Origin: Limnobacter sp. MED105
Lineage (GTDB): Bacteria; Pseudomonadota; Gammaproteobacteria; Burkholderiales; Burkholderiaceae_B
DNA length: 64,000 nucleotides
Direction: 5' to 3'
NCBI RefSeq assembly: GCF_000170915.1
Contig: NZ_ABCT01000004.1
Coordinates: 1-64,000, forward strand
A program made the translations under genes and the position numbers. Under the pieces are notes generated by a model, which saw only the letters and a list, made by a program, of their open reading frames with translations, was not told where the DNA came from and did no database searches. How positions within the stretch are numbered: position 1 is the first letter of the stretch; every line of letters starts with the position of its first letter. Below are positions 48,311 through 57,341 of the stretch, one piece after another.

Positions 48311-50503
48311 TTAATAGCGCTGCCGAAGATCGGCGCGCAGCAGGTGGTGCGGTACGTCCATCGCCCAACCTGCCGCTGCAAGAGCCAGCGCCTTTGTCAG
48401 GTTTACCGGCGGCTGTTTTAGCGGAATGGGGCTGCGTTGTTCGGCTTCGGCTCGATTGCCCATGAACTGAATATTCTCGTCTTGATAAACAACGGCCATG
48501 CCGCCGTTTTTCACGTGCTCCGCAACAATCGGGTTGTCGGCGCTGCTGCTGATCCAGATCACCTTACCGTCACACAGGTCCTTCAAAGGCAGCAGGCTGA
48601 CTTCGTCTGCGTTGACAACAGCGTGGCCACTGCCCAGTACCAGGTCTACCACGGTGCGCATCACATTGAAGTGTTGTTCCTTGGTGAGAATGTCCCATTC
48701 TTCCAGCCCTTCCATGGCACCCAGACTGGTAATCACAGCCAGACTTGACCGGTCGTAGGGCAGGCCTTCAGACAGAATGGTGCTGGCCTTGACCTGCATT
48801 ACCAAGGTGTCCAGATTCTTGTTGATCAGGCAGTTGCGGCCTGATTGCCAGTTTGCTGAGGGGGCTTTGTTGATGGTGCGGCCGTTCATCACCAAACCTT
48901 GGTCGCAGGCCAAGCCCACTTTGTGTCCCTGATCTTCAAGAATTTCAGTGAGTTCGGGGCCGAAGCCGTCAATTTCGGGGCCGCCTGAATAGGAAATGGT
49001 TGGAATTCGACCGTTGGCATCACCCGGGAAAAGTGATTCGACAATGGGTTTGCCCACGTTGCGTGCCTGACCTTTCGCAGGTTTGATGTGCATGAGCAAG
49101 CCAGGACCTGCATTGACTTCGACCACCGCCAGTGATTGGCCCTTGGGGGACTGATCGATATGCTCGCAGACGAGGTCGATACCCGCCACATCCAGGCCTA
49201 CAACGCGCGCTGCCATGCAGCACAGGCGTGCAATTTCGGGGTGAATCAAATCGGTGACATCTTCCGAGGCGTTGCTGTTGCGTTCGATCAGCACTTTTAC
49301 GCCATTTGCAATCACGGAAGTGGCTGTGTATCCCTGGCGTTGTACTTCCAGAAATACGGCCGGATTTTTTTCAACGTTGACCGGGCGCAAGGGGAAAATT
49401 TCCGATTCACCACGACGAGGATCTGTATTGATTTGCTGATTGCAAAGTTCTTGCAAGGTTGACTTTCCGTCGCCCATCACATGAACCAATTCACCACGTG
49501 ATACTGCCGCCACCTGGTAATTCACCACCAAAACCCGATGCTCAGTTCCGCGAATGAATTTTTCAACAATAACGCCGGTGTAGCTTTCCTTGTCTGCAAG
49601 TGGCCAGGCGTTTTTTACATCCTCTTCTTTGGTCAGCTCAAGCGATACACCGCGCCCCCAATTACCGTCAACGGGTTTCACAACCACAGGCACGCCGATG
49701 TCCTGTGCAATTCCCCAGGCGTGTTCAGGGCTTTTGGCCATTTCACCTTCGGGAACGGGTACACCGCATTGCGCCAGCAGTTCCTTGCAAAGGTCTTTGT
49801 CGGCGGCAATGCCTTCTGCAATGGCTGAGGTTTTGGATGTTTCTGCAGTCCAGATGCGCTGTTGCTTGTTCCCATGGCCCAGCTGTACCAAATTGCCGTC
49901 GTTAAGGCGAACAATCGGAATTCGACGCTCGTAAGCCGCATCAAGAATATGTTGTGTGCTGGGGCCCAGGCCGTGCATGTCGCAGTGGTGCTTGATCACT
50001 TTCAGCTCGGCCTGCAAATCGTACTCTGTCCCCTCGATGGCTGCGTGCAACAAGCGCACACCTGCCTCCAGACAAGCCATACCCACTACCGGGTCTGGGG
50101 TGCGAAAAACCATTTTGTACACGCCTTCCTTGCTGGTCATTCGGGCTTTGCCAAATCCCACTTCAAGGCCTGCTTGCGTGTGCAGTTCAATCACAATGTG
50201 TTCAAGCATGTGCGCAGCGTAAGTGCCCTCGCGCACCCTCAGCAGGAAACCGCCCGGCTCGCCAATTCCACAGCGGTGGTCAACCAAACCGGGTAGCAAA
50301 GCCGTTAATCGCTCGTAAAATCCTGGCAACAGGTTGGAAGGGAATTGTTCCAGTTCTTGAATATCCACCAACGCTTCAATGCAACTTCGATAGGTCCAGA
50401 TATTTGGGCCATCAAGCCACATGGTTCGGAGTATTACAAGGCGTTTTTGCGTCATAAGATGGGTGTCGGCAGGTTTGTTTTCGAGGATTGGATTTTCGAT
50501 CAA
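48311..50503 (-). CDS. Cyanophycin synthetase-like protein CphA' with degenerate Mur domain
   Basis: 730 residues, paralogous to CphA. The N-terminal domain and ATP-grasp are well kept (KPVDGNWGRGVSLEL, VVEVNAGPGLLMHIKP). The Mur-ligase-like half is truncated by about 140 residues, and its P-loop position (about 499-511) reads RIPTISYSGGPEI, without GTNGKT. In this it resembles cyanobacterial CphA2, which joins beta-Asp-Arg dipeptides with only the ATP-grasp site. Whether the beta-proteobacterial CphA' does the same is not shown by sequence. The start is TTG 50503 with GGAG six bases upstream; an ATG at 50455 is an alternative. First gene of the operon. Confidence 0.88.
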   Translation of the reverse strand: MIENPILENKPADTHLMTQKRLVILRTMWLDGPNIWTYRSCIEALVDIQELEQFPSNLLPGFYERLTALLPGLVDHRCGIGEPGGFLLRVREGTYAAHMLEHIVIELHTQAGLEVGFGKARMTSKEGVYKMVFRTPDPVVGMACLEAGVRLLHAAIEGTEYDLQAELKVIKHHCDMHGLGPSTQHILDAAYERRIPIVRLNDGNLVQLGHGNKQQRIWTAETSKTSAIAEGIAADKDLCKELLAQCGVPVPEGEMAKSPEHAWGIAQDIGVPVVVKPVDGNWGRGVSLELTKEEDVKNAWPLADKESYTGVIVEKFIRGTEHRVLVVNYQVAAVSRGELVHVMGDGKSTLQELCNQQINTDPRRGESEIFPLRPVNVEKNPAVFLEVQRQGYTATSVIANGVKVLIERNSNASEDVTDLIHPEIARLCCMAARVVGLDVAGIDLVCEHIDQSPKGQSLAVVEVNAGPGLLMHIKPAKGQARNVGKPIVESLFPGDANGRIPTISYSGGPEIDGFGPELTEILEDQGHKVGLACDQGLVMNGRTINKAPSANWQSGRNCLINKNLDTLVMQVKASTILSEGLPYDRSSLAVITSLGAMEGLEEWDILTKEQHFNVMRTVVDLVLGSGHAVVNADEVSLLPLKDLCDGKVIWISSSADNPIVAEHVKNGGMAVVYQDENIQFMGNRAEAEQRSPIPLKQPPVNLTKALALAAAGWAMDVPHHLLRADLRQRY

Positions 50504-50572
50504 TGTTAACTCCGTGTCGCTGGAAATAGTGGTGTAACATCAGCGAATTCGCGAACTGAGGGGGTAATCTCA

Positions 50573-52795
50573 TTGAAAATCGTTGGATTTTCACCGTCTG
50601 AAAACGAAGTACAACGCCTTTCAGAGGTTTGGGCCGCCAATTCACCAACCCAAGCGGTGTTTGTGGCTGACATGAACACTCGGCGTGAGTTTTCTCGCAG
50701 CCTTGTAGCCTTTAACGCCCATGAATTAATTGTGGTAGACAAGGAATTGCAGGTGCCTGTTTTCAAGGCACATTTCTCAAGCATTGAGAAAATTTCCATG
50801 TCCGATCATTCTGGTCTTTCTACGGTTTTGATTCAGATTGATTCCGGGCAGGTATTTCGCTTCTATGCCAGCTTCAGTTTGCATCGCGCACTTGAAGAAT
50901 TTGTGGAGTTGCTGGAGACAGCCGTGCGTGAGTTTGAGCAGGGCACATCTCACGCGGCTCAAATTCAGCACCCGGTGCCGCGCTTGCTGGCCGATGAAGA
51001 ACTGGATGATGCCGGGTTTGAAGAGCCCGTTTCTTCACGGGCACTGTTGCGCTTGTGGCGCTTTGCACACCCGTATCGCTGGCGTTTGTTTGCCGGGCTG
51101 ATTCTGACATTGCTGTCAACTGCTGCAACGCTGGTGGCGCCTTATCTTTCAATGCCACTTATGGACGAAGTACTGATTCCATTCCAGAACGGCCAACCCA
51201 TGAACACCGAGTTGGCAACGTTTTATCTCAGTGGTCTCTTGATTTCAGCGGTGGTGGCTGCCGGTTTGAGTTGGGCAAGAACCTACTTGTTGGCCTTGGT
51301 CTCCGAGCGAATCGGCTCTGATTTGAGAACCACCACATTCAACCATTTGATGAGCTTGTCGCTGGACTATTTCAGCGCGAAACGCACCGGTGATTTGATC
51401 GCGCGTGTCAGCGCTGAAACCGATCGAATCAATTTGTTTCTCTCGCTGCATGCGCTCGACTTCATTACCGATGTGATCATGATCGTGATGACAGCGATCA
51501 TTTTGATGAACATTGACTTTGAGCTGGCTTTGCTGACGTTGCTGCCGTTGCCCGTCATTGCCTGGATGATTCACCTGGTCCGCGAAAAGCTGCGCACGGG
51601 TTTTGAGAAGGTCGACCGTGTTTGGGGTGAGGTCACCAACATTCTTACGGACACCATTCCGGGCATTCGTGTTGTGAAAGCCTTTGCACAAGAGCGTAGA
51701 GAGTCTGACCGCTTTTTGAAGGCCAACACCCGCAACCTCGAAGTGAACGACCGAATCAACAAAACCTGGTCGCTGTTCGCACCCACGGTCAGTCTGCTGA
51801 CTGAACTGGGTATTTTGGTGATTTGGGCTTCCGGCATCTGGATGATCATGAACAATGACATCACGGTGGGTGTACTCACCGCCTTTTTGGCTTACATCGG
51901 CCGTTTTTACACCCGGCTTGATTCGATGAGCCGGATCGTGTCTGTCACCCAAAAAGCAGCCGCTGGTTCCAAGCGTATTTTCGATATTCTGGATTACAAG
52001 TCTTCGGTACCCGAAGCTGAAAACCCGGTAAAAATTGATCAGTTGAAGGGCGAGCTTGAATTGCGGAATGTGTCATTCCGCTATGGAAGCCGGCAGGTGC
52101 TCGATGGTGTGAACCTGAAAGTGAAGCAGGGCGAAATGGTTGGGTTGGTGGGCCACAGTGGTTCCGGCAAGTCAACTTTGGTGAATCTGCTGTGCCGTTT
52201 TTACGATGTGAGTGATGGTGAAGTGCTGGCCGACGGAATTGATATTCGTCAAATTGAAATGGCCAGCTACCGCAGAAATATTGGCCTGGTGTTGCAAGAG
52301 CCTTATTTGTTTTTTGGCACCATCGCCGAGAATATTGCCTATGGGCGTCCCGACGCTACCCGTGAAGAAATTATTTCTGCAGCGCGGCTTGCACATGCGC
52401 ATGAATTCATTCTGCGCTTGCAGCACGGTTACGATTCACTGGTGGGGGAGCGTGGTCAAAGTTTGTCGGGTGGCGAGCGCCAGCGTATTTCGATTGCGCG
52501 TGCCTTGTTGATCGATCCTAAAATTCTCATTCTTGACGAGGCCACCAGCTCGGTCGATTCGCAAACCGAGAAGGAAATTCAAAAGGCCTTGGACAACCTG
52601 GTGCAGGGAAGAACCACCATTGCGATTGCACATCGGCTTTCAACCTTGCGCAAAGCCGACCGCATTGTGGTGATGGACCGTGGCAAGGTGGTGGAAGAAG
52701 GCCCGCACGATGAATTGCTGGCGGCGAAATCGCACTTCTGGCATTTGCACCAGGCCCAGGAAAAACTGAAGCAGGAGCAAGCCCAATATGACTGA
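50573..52795 (+). CDS. Cyanophycin-associated ABC exporter-like protein with PH-like N-terminus
   Basis: 740 residues. Residues 1-125 form an unusual soluble extension (FNAHELIVVDKELQVPVFKA, FRFYASFSLHRALEEFVELLETAV) with the strand-strand-helix pattern of a bacterial PH-like domain. Then an ABC type-1 transmembrane domain (about 160-465) and a nucleotide-binding domain: Walker A GHSGSGKST near 525, LSGGERQR near 631, Walker B ILILDEATS near 655. It fits the ABC gene that accompanies cphA'-cphA in Burkholderiales. Start TTG 50573. It is divergent from cphA' by 69 bases and overlaps the DUF1854 gene by eight bases. Substrate unknown. Confidence 0.85.
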   Translation: MKIVGFSPSENEVQRLSEVWAANSPTQAVFVADMNTRREFSRSLVAFNAHELIVVDKELQVPVFKAHFSSIEKISMSDHSGLSTVLIQIDSGQVFRFYASFSLHRALEEFVELLETAVREFEQGTSHAAQIQHPVPRLLADEELDDAGFEEPVSSRALLRLWRFAHPYRWRLFAGLILTLLSTAATLVAPYLSMPLMDEVLIPFQNGQPMNTELATFYLSGLLISAVVAAGLSWARTYLLALVSERIGSDLRTTTFNHLMSLSLDYFSAKRTGDLIARVSAETDRINLFLSLHALDFITDVIMIVMTAIILMNIDFELALLTLLPLPVIAWMIHLVREKLRTGFEKVDRVWGEVTNILTDTIPGIRVVKAFAQERRESDRFLKANTRNLEVNDRINKTWSLFAPTVSLLTELGILVIWASGIWMIMNNDITVGVLTAFLAYIGRFYTRLDSMSRIVSVTQKAAAGSKRIFDILDYKSSVPEAENPVKIDQLKGELELRNVSFRYGSRQVLDGVNLKVKQGEMVGLVGHSGSGKSTLVNLLCRFYDVSDGEVLADGIDIRQIEMASYRRNIGLVLQEPYLFFGTIAENIAYGRPDATREEIISAARLAHAHEFILRLQHGYDSLVGERGQSLSGGERQRISIARALLIDPKILILDEATSSVDSQTEKEIQKALDNLVQGRTTIAIAHRLSTLRKADRIVVMDRGKVVEEGPHDELLAAKSHFWHLHQAQEKLKQEQAQYD

Positions 52796-53255
52796 CTGGC
52801 GATTGCGTGAATCAACACAGGGCAAGCTGGCCTTGTACAAAGGAGAGGAGTTGGTGGCCGACCGGGTGATGCCTGTGTTGGCGTTTCCTTTTTCAGCACC
52901 CAATGAGAGTATTTCAATTGTGGATGAGTACAGCAAAGAACTGGCTTGGCTGGATCGCCTTGATCAATTGGACGCAGGCTCACAGGCTGTGGTGAAAGAT
53001 TACCTGGCTGTTCGCGAATTCAGGCCCACTGTGCTTCGAATTACTTCGGTGTCCACGTACTCCACACCAAGCATTTGGACCCTGGAAACGGACAAAGGGT
53101 CTTGCAAGTTCGAGTTGCCCACGGATGAAAGCATTCGGCGTCTGGGGGGTAGCCGTTTGGTGTTGACCCATGCCAATGGCATGCAGTTCATCATCGAAGA
53201 CCTGCTTGCGCTGGACGCCCGAAGCCGCCAAATTCTTGCCCGCTTCATGGCTTAA
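52788..53255 (+). CDS. DUF1854 protein, cyanophycin-associated
   Basis: 155 residues, no signal peptide or membrane segment. The sequence (GEELVADRVMPVLAFPFSAP, LDAGSQAVVKDYLAVREF, IWTLETDKGSCKFELPTDESIRRL, LLALDARSRQILARFM) matches the DUF1854 family as recalled, which travels with CphA and this ABC protein. The function is unknown; the overlap with the ABC gene suggests a subunit or regulator of it. It ends just before a hairpin shared with the convergent flhDC operon. Confidence 0.82.
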   Translation: MTDWRLRESTQGKLALYKGEELVADRVMPVLAFPFSAPNESISIVDEYSKELAWLDRLDQLDAGSQAVVKDYLAVREFRPTVLRITSVSTYSTPSIWTLETDKGSCKFELPTDESIRRLGGSRLVLTHANGMQFIIEDLLALDARSRQILARFMA

Positions 53256-53290
53256 AAAAAACACCTGTGAGCAATCGCTGACAGGTGTTT
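53252..53290 (-). terminator. Terminator of the flhDC operon
   Basis: AAACACCTGT (53259-53268) pairs perfectly with ACAGGTGTTT (53281-53290). On the minus strand the stem runs into eight T residues (plus-strand A run at 53254-53261), making a good terminator for flhDC. On the plus strand the U tract is short, so DUF1854 transcripts would be ended less efficiently. Confidence 0.82.
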
Positions 53291-53371
53291 GAAGTGTCCT
53301 TGTACTACGGACAGGGGAGAGAGACAAAAAACAAGCTACTGCTTGGTACAACGGCACTACAATTCAATTCT

Positions 53372-53938
53372 TTAAGCGGTTTCCAGCATGCTTTCTTCAT
53401 TGAAGAAGCGGGTTGCTGCGTCCTGCTTGGTTTTCCCGGCGCGGGAGGGCATATTGCACAAGCCGCATTCATAGTCATTCACCAGGTCGTAGGTGTGCAC
53501 CACAAAGTTGCCATGGCAAGTTTTGCAGGCTGTGGTGGTCAACATTCCGGCGTCAAAAAATTTCACCAAGCGCCATGCGCGGGTCAGTGACAACACTTCA
53601 GGCAGGCCCAAGACGTTGATTTGTTCGCGATACAGTTTGTAGGCCTTGACCAGGCATTCGCCGTCTTCAAGGTCGGTGTGCTTGATGCAAGTGGAGTAAA
53701 AGTTCATGAATAGCGAGCAATGAATATTGGGCTGCCAGGTCATAAACCAATCGGTGGAGAAGGGCAACATGCCCTTGGGTGGCGATTTCTGCTTGATTTC
53801 CTTGTACAGGCGAATCAGGCGCTCACGTGACAATTGGGTTTCGCTCTCCAGTACTTGCAGTCGAGCGTCTAGCTTGATCAAGTCAGAAGCAAGTTTGATT
53901 TGAACGGCCTCGGCCATCAAGGATTTAATCTTGGACAT
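53372..53938 (-). CDS. flhC: Flagellar master regulator subunit FlhC
   Basis: 188 residues, matching the family. The C-terminal zinc-binding cysteines are in ACKTCHGNFVVH and YECGLCNMPSRAGK; the N-terminus MSKIKSLMAEAVQIKLASDLI is typical. With FlhD it forms the heteromeric activator of class II flagellar operons. The ATG at 53938 follows GGAGAGCAAAC; ten upstream in-frame codons are excluded. 55 bases after flhD. Confidence 0.95.
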   Translation of the reverse strand: MSKIKSLMAEAVQIKLASDLIKLDARLQVLESETQLSRERLIRLYKEIKQKSPPKGMLPFSTDWFMTWQPNIHCSLFMNFYSTCIKHTDLEDGECLVKAYKLYREQINVLGLPEVLSLTRAWRLVKFFDAGMLTTTACKTCHGNFVVHTYDLVNDYECGLCNMPSRAGKTKQDAATRFFNEESMLETA

Positions 53939-53993
53939 GTTTGCTCTCCAGCGCACTCGCAGGTGCATGAACCACGGTTATTTTTAAGTGCGC

Positions 53994-54311
53994 TTAAGCT
54001 GAAATTTGGGCGCTGCGGCCGGCCATCAAGATGGCGGCGTGCATGCCTGAAATAGCGCGCTCTTTTCCGTGGTCACAAAGGAGTTTCCACACGGCAGGGT
54101 CTTCGAATCGAATGCTGCACATTGGCACATCGTTTGCTGCAATGCGCAAAACCTGTGCGGTGGTCAGTTGATCCAGCAGGTCTGCTGTGTTTTCATCAAT
54201 ACCCAAGCGAATGATGGCCTCGGCTTTGTCTTCATTGATGAGTTGTTTGGCCAGAAGCAGGTAAGATAAATTGGCTTCGCGAATTTGTTCCAGTAGTTCA
54301 TTTGCTTTCAT
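53994..54311 (-). CDS. flhD: Flagellar master regulator subunit FlhD
   Basis: 105 residues. MKANELLEQIREANLSYLLLAKQLINEDKAEAIIRLGI matches FlhD closely; the protein is helical and dimerises to hold FlhC. A perfect AGGAGG lies nine bases before the ATG at 54311, while an earlier in-frame ATG directly abuts the AGGAGG and cannot be used well. The 190 bases upstream, shared with the divergent hydrolase gene, must hold the flhDC promoter; no clear -35/-10 was seen. Confidence 0.94.
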   Translation of the reverse strand: MKANELLEQIREANLSYLLLAKQLINEDKAEAIIRLGIDENTADLLDQLTTAQVLRIAANDVPMCSIRFEDPAVWKLLCDHGKERAISGMHAAILMAGRSAQISA

Positions 54312-54505
54312 TTTGAACATCCTCCTATTCAAATCAAGCAATCTTTTTCAGAAGGTTTCGACGCTTCCCACAGACATCGATCCCAGTGAATGTATTGTTG
54401 ATGAACCGCGAAAAAAACTAAGCCATCCAATTGCTGTAAGCGAGATCAGCGAGCAGCCATTGTGTATGTAAGAAGAAACCAGACAACGAGACAGGTGAAA
54501 CAACA

Positions 54506-55384
54506 ATGAGCAACGCGTTTATGAACTGGCTGTGCCGCAAACTGATCGATTCCAAATGCAAACAAATGGGTCTGATCAAAAGCAGCGTCAACACCGTAGA
54601 CGGGCGCACCGTGTATTTCAAAGGTGGGCAAGGGCCCGACATGGTTTTGATACATGGCTTTGGTGCCAACAAGGAGAATTGGCTGGCACTGGCCCCGCGC
54701 CTGATGCGCCATTACACCGTATGGATTCCCGACCTGATCGGTTTTGGTGAATCAGACCGACCCAGCAATGCCCGTTTTAATATTGCGGAGCAGGCCGATC
54801 GGGTTGTGCGTTGGCTGGATGCTGTGGGTGTCAAGAATTTCCACGCGATGGGTAACTCCATGGGAGGCTATTTGGCAGGTGCCTTGGCCGCGAATTTTGA
54901 GAACCGGGTTCTTAGCGCTTGTTTGCTAAATCCCGCGGGAGTGAAAGGCTCCGAGCACACCACCGTTGGGCGCGCCTTTGCCGATGAAGGAAAAATCATC
55001 CTTGCCCCCACCAATTTCGAAGAATATGAAAGGGTGGTTAATCTTTGTTTCAACGGCAAAGCGCCGCCTATGCCTGGTTTCATGCGCAAATATTTCGGCC
55101 GCATGTCGATCAAGAACAAGGCTTTGCTGGATCGGGTTTTCATGGAATTCGTGAACCCGGATGTCAATGTCAGTTTGAATGAAATGGTGGAAAAAACCTC
55201 AGTGCCTTTGATGGTGGTGTGGGGTGATTCAGACCAGTTGGTGCACCCCAGCGGGCTGGCCGTGCTGAAACAGGCCAAACCCGCGATTGTCGATTTAATG
55301 CTTGAAAACACAGGCCACTGCCCCATGGTGGACAGGGCTTCACTGGTTTATAGGGCGCATCTGGAATTCATGCCAGCATCTTGA
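54506..55384 (+). CDS. Alpha/beta-hydrolase fold protein
   Basis: 292 residues. Oxyanion motif LIHGFGANKENW, nucleophile elbow GNSMGG with Ser118, an acid residue at Asp241 or Asp243 (VVWGDSDQLV) and His271 (ENTGHCPM) complete a Ser-Asp-His triad. Substrate unknown; the lid region (about 150-225) resembles lipase/monoacylglycerol-lipase-type members. It overlaps the 3' end of the convergent amidase gene by 17 bases. Confidence 0.85.
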   Translation: MSNAFMNWLCRKLIDSKCKQMGLIKSSVNTVDGRTVYFKGGQGPDMVLIHGFGANKENWLALAPRLMRHYTVWIPDLIGFGESDRPSNARFNIAEQADRVVRWLDAVGVKNFHAMGNSMGGYLAGALAANFENRVLSACLLNPAGVKGSEHTTVGRAFADEGKIILAPTNFEEYERVVNLCFNGKAPPMPGFMRKYFGRMSIKNKALLDRVFMEFVNPDVNVSLNEMVEKTSVPLMVVWGDSDQLVHPSGLAVLKQAKPAIVDLMLENTGHCPMVDRASLVYRAHLEFMPAS

Positions 55385-56795
55385 AAGGTTGAGCTTGTTC
55401 AATTTCCAGGGCAAGCTCGATCAGCCTGAATTCATGTCCCATGGCTGCGGCAAAGTGAACCCCCACTGGAGTACCTTCAGCGGTGTGGTGCATGGGCAGG
55501 CTGATGGCTGGTGCGCCCGCCACGTTTTGAGCGGCGGTGAATGATGCAAAGTTAACCAGCCTTTCCCGCGCCTGCTCAAAAGGCAGGTCGAGTGCCAGGT
55601 AACCCAAAGGCGGCGCTGGCTGCCCCAGGGTGGGGCTAAGCAGCACATCCAGGTCCGCAAAGGCTGTGGCATATTGCGCTTCAAACTGGTGAAGCCTGCG
55701 CAAAGCGAATGGAAACTTCAACAGATTGCGGGTGAAGTGTTTGGCCAAACCGAGGGTAAGTGGCTCGAGTTTTCCTGTATCCATGTGCCGGTCAACGGCC
55801 AGCTTGCCCAAGTGTGAAATGGAGGCGGCCAGCATGCCCCAGTACAGCAAAAAATCATCCGCAAACTGGGCGCTGATCGGAACTTGTATTTCCTGCACTT
55901 CATGGCCCAGCTCTTCGCACAAGGCGGCGGCCTTGTGCACAGCCTCCACGCAGGCGGAGTCTGTTTCATGACCAGAAATTTTCTGCGTGAACATGCCGAT
56001 TTTCAGGCGTTTGCGCCCTGGGGCTGTAATGTGGCCCAGTGGTGGCAATGTCGGGTTCTTGTAATGCTCTTCAGCCAAAGCGAAAAACGCTGCAGTGTCC
56101 CGTACGCTACGCGACACAATCCCGTCGCTCACAATATTGATAGGCAAACTTTTTGCCATTTCATTCATGGCCAGCCGGCCTCGGCTTGGTTTTAATCCCA
56201 CCAGCCCACAGCAGGCGGCTGGAATACGAATGGAGCCGCCACCGTCGTTTGCATGGGCAATTGGAACCACACCCGCGGCCACCAGGGCCGCGGAACCGCC
56301 CGATGAACCACCCGTGCTGTGTCCAGTGTTCCAGGGGTTGTGGGCTGCTTCTGACTTGCTGTATTCCGTGGTGGCAGTCAGCCCGAATTCGGGCAGTTTG
56401 GTCTTGCCCAGCAACACCACACCGGTGTCAATAATTTGTTGTGCCACGGCGCTTGTATGCTTTTTGGGGGTATCGGGCATGGCAGCAGAGCCGTGCCGAG
56501 TGGGCAAACCCTGCAAATCCAGGTTGTCTTTCAAAAATCCCGGTATACCCTGAAACGCCCTGAAATTGCCCAATTCGTCGTAATAACGGGCTTGAGCCAA
56601 TGCGGTTTCTTCTTGCATGCACACCGTGGCGTGTAGCGCAGGGTTCACCAATTCAAGCCTTTGGTAGGCTGCTTGCACCAGCGCGCTGGCACTGGTTTCT
56701 CCGCGTTGAAGTTGCCCCGCCAGGGCCACTGCGTCGTGATGACCCAAGGCATCGGTATGGTTAAACGCGTGCACTTGTGTAGGGTTAATTGTCAT
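55368..56795 (-). CDS. Amidase-signature family protein
   Basis: 475 residues. The Ser-cisSer-Lys triad is visible: Lys89 (GFLKDNLDLQG), cis-Ser in GGSSGGS (about 164-165) and nucleophile Ser188 in NDGGGSIRIPAA. The family hydrolyses amides (acetamide, indoleacetamide, 6-aminohexanoate cyclic dimer and others) or acts in GatA. It is not GatA by context, since no gatB or gatC is present. Substrate unknown. Confidence 0.85.
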   Translation of the reverse strand: MTINPTQVHAFNHTDALGHHDAVALAGQLQRGETSASALVQAAYQRLELVNPALHATVCMQEETALAQARYYDELGNFRAFQGIPGFLKDNLDLQGLPTRHGSAAMPDTPKKHTSAVAQQIIDTGVVLLGKTKLPEFGLTATTEYSKSEAAHNPWNTGHSTGGSSGGSAALVAAGVVPIAHANDGGGSIRIPAACCGLVGLKPSRGRLAMNEMAKSLPINIVSDGIVSRSVRDTAAFFALAEEHYKNPTLPPLGHITAPGRKRLKIGMFTQKISGHETDSACVEAVHKAAALCEELGHEVQEIQVPISAQFADDFLLYWGMLAASISHLGKLAVDRHMDTGKLEPLTLGLAKHFTRNLLKFPFALRRLHQFEAQYATAFADLDVLLSPTLGQPAPPLGYLALDLPFEQARERLVNFASFTAAQNVAGAPAISLPMHHTAEGTPVGVHFAAAMGHEFRLIELALEIEQAQPFKMLA

Positions 56796-56886
56796 GGTTG
56801 CTGGTCATTGTTGTGGGTATAAGGTTGGCTGTCTCTGGCTTCAGTCTAAAATGAAAAATCTGCTGAATTCATCGCTTTTACCTTAC

Positions 56887-57288
56887 ATGGTCCAAAAAAA
56901 TAAATCACAGCCTTGTCCTTGTGGCAAAGGCGATTATCAAGTCTGCTGCCAACCGTTTCATTTTCATCCTGAGTCGGTACCCACAGCCGAGGCGCTCATG
57001 CGTTCTCGCTACAGTGCTTACGCCCTGGGTTTAAGTGATTACGTGTTGTTGACCTGGCATGCCAGCACACGGCCCAAGCAGCTGGATTTAAGCGATGAGC
57101 TTGCACAAGGCAAATGGTTGGGTTTGAGTGTGAAAGGGCACTGGCCACAGGGTGACAAGGCTGAAGTGGAGTTTGTGGCGCGTTACAAGCCCAGCCACGG
57201 GCCTGCCAGTCGTCTTCATGAACGCAGCCGTTTTGTACAGGAAAACGGGCAGTGGTTCTATGTGGATGGCGACTTGTTTTCGACCTGA
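56887..57288 (+). CDS. YchJ-like SEC-C motif protein (UPF0225)
   Basis: About 133 residues. It begins with a SEC-C type metal-binding motif (CPCGKGDYQVCCQPF), then the YchJ-family core (AEALMRSRYSAYALGLSDYVLLTWHASTRP, LGLSVKG, VEFVARYK, HERSRFVQENGQWFYVDGD). Function unknown; SEC-C motifs bind zinc. ATG 56887 places the Cys motif near the N-terminus as in relatives; an ATG at 56851 would add 12 residues, and neither has a clear ribosome site. Confidence 0.85.
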   Translation: MVQKNKSQPCPCGKGDYQVCCQPFHFHPESVPTAEALMRSRYSAYALGLSDYVLLTWHASTRPKQLDLSDELAQGKWLGLSVKGHWPQGDKAEVEFVARYKPSHGPASRLHERSRFVQENGQWFYVDGDLFST

Positions 57289-57307
57289 AAAAATTTTAAT
57301 GAAAACG

Positions 57308-57333
57308 CTTGAAATTTTCCGGGCGGCTCATAA
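57308..57333 (+). promoter_or_regulatory. Heat-shock (sigma-32-type) promoter of hsp20
   Basis: CTTGAAA (57308-57314), an 11-base gap, then GCTCATAA (57326-57333), against the consensus CTTGAAA-N11-16-CCCCATnT. The -35 is perfect and the -10 partial. It lies about 80 bases before the Hsp20 start. Confidence 0.6.
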
Positions 57334-57341
57334 ATCAGACT

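Noticed and set aside
46980-48314. Long plus-strand open frame (444 codons) opposite cphA.
   Set aside because: It lies entirely within the well-supported cphA gene on the minus strand and shows no domain or ribosome site.
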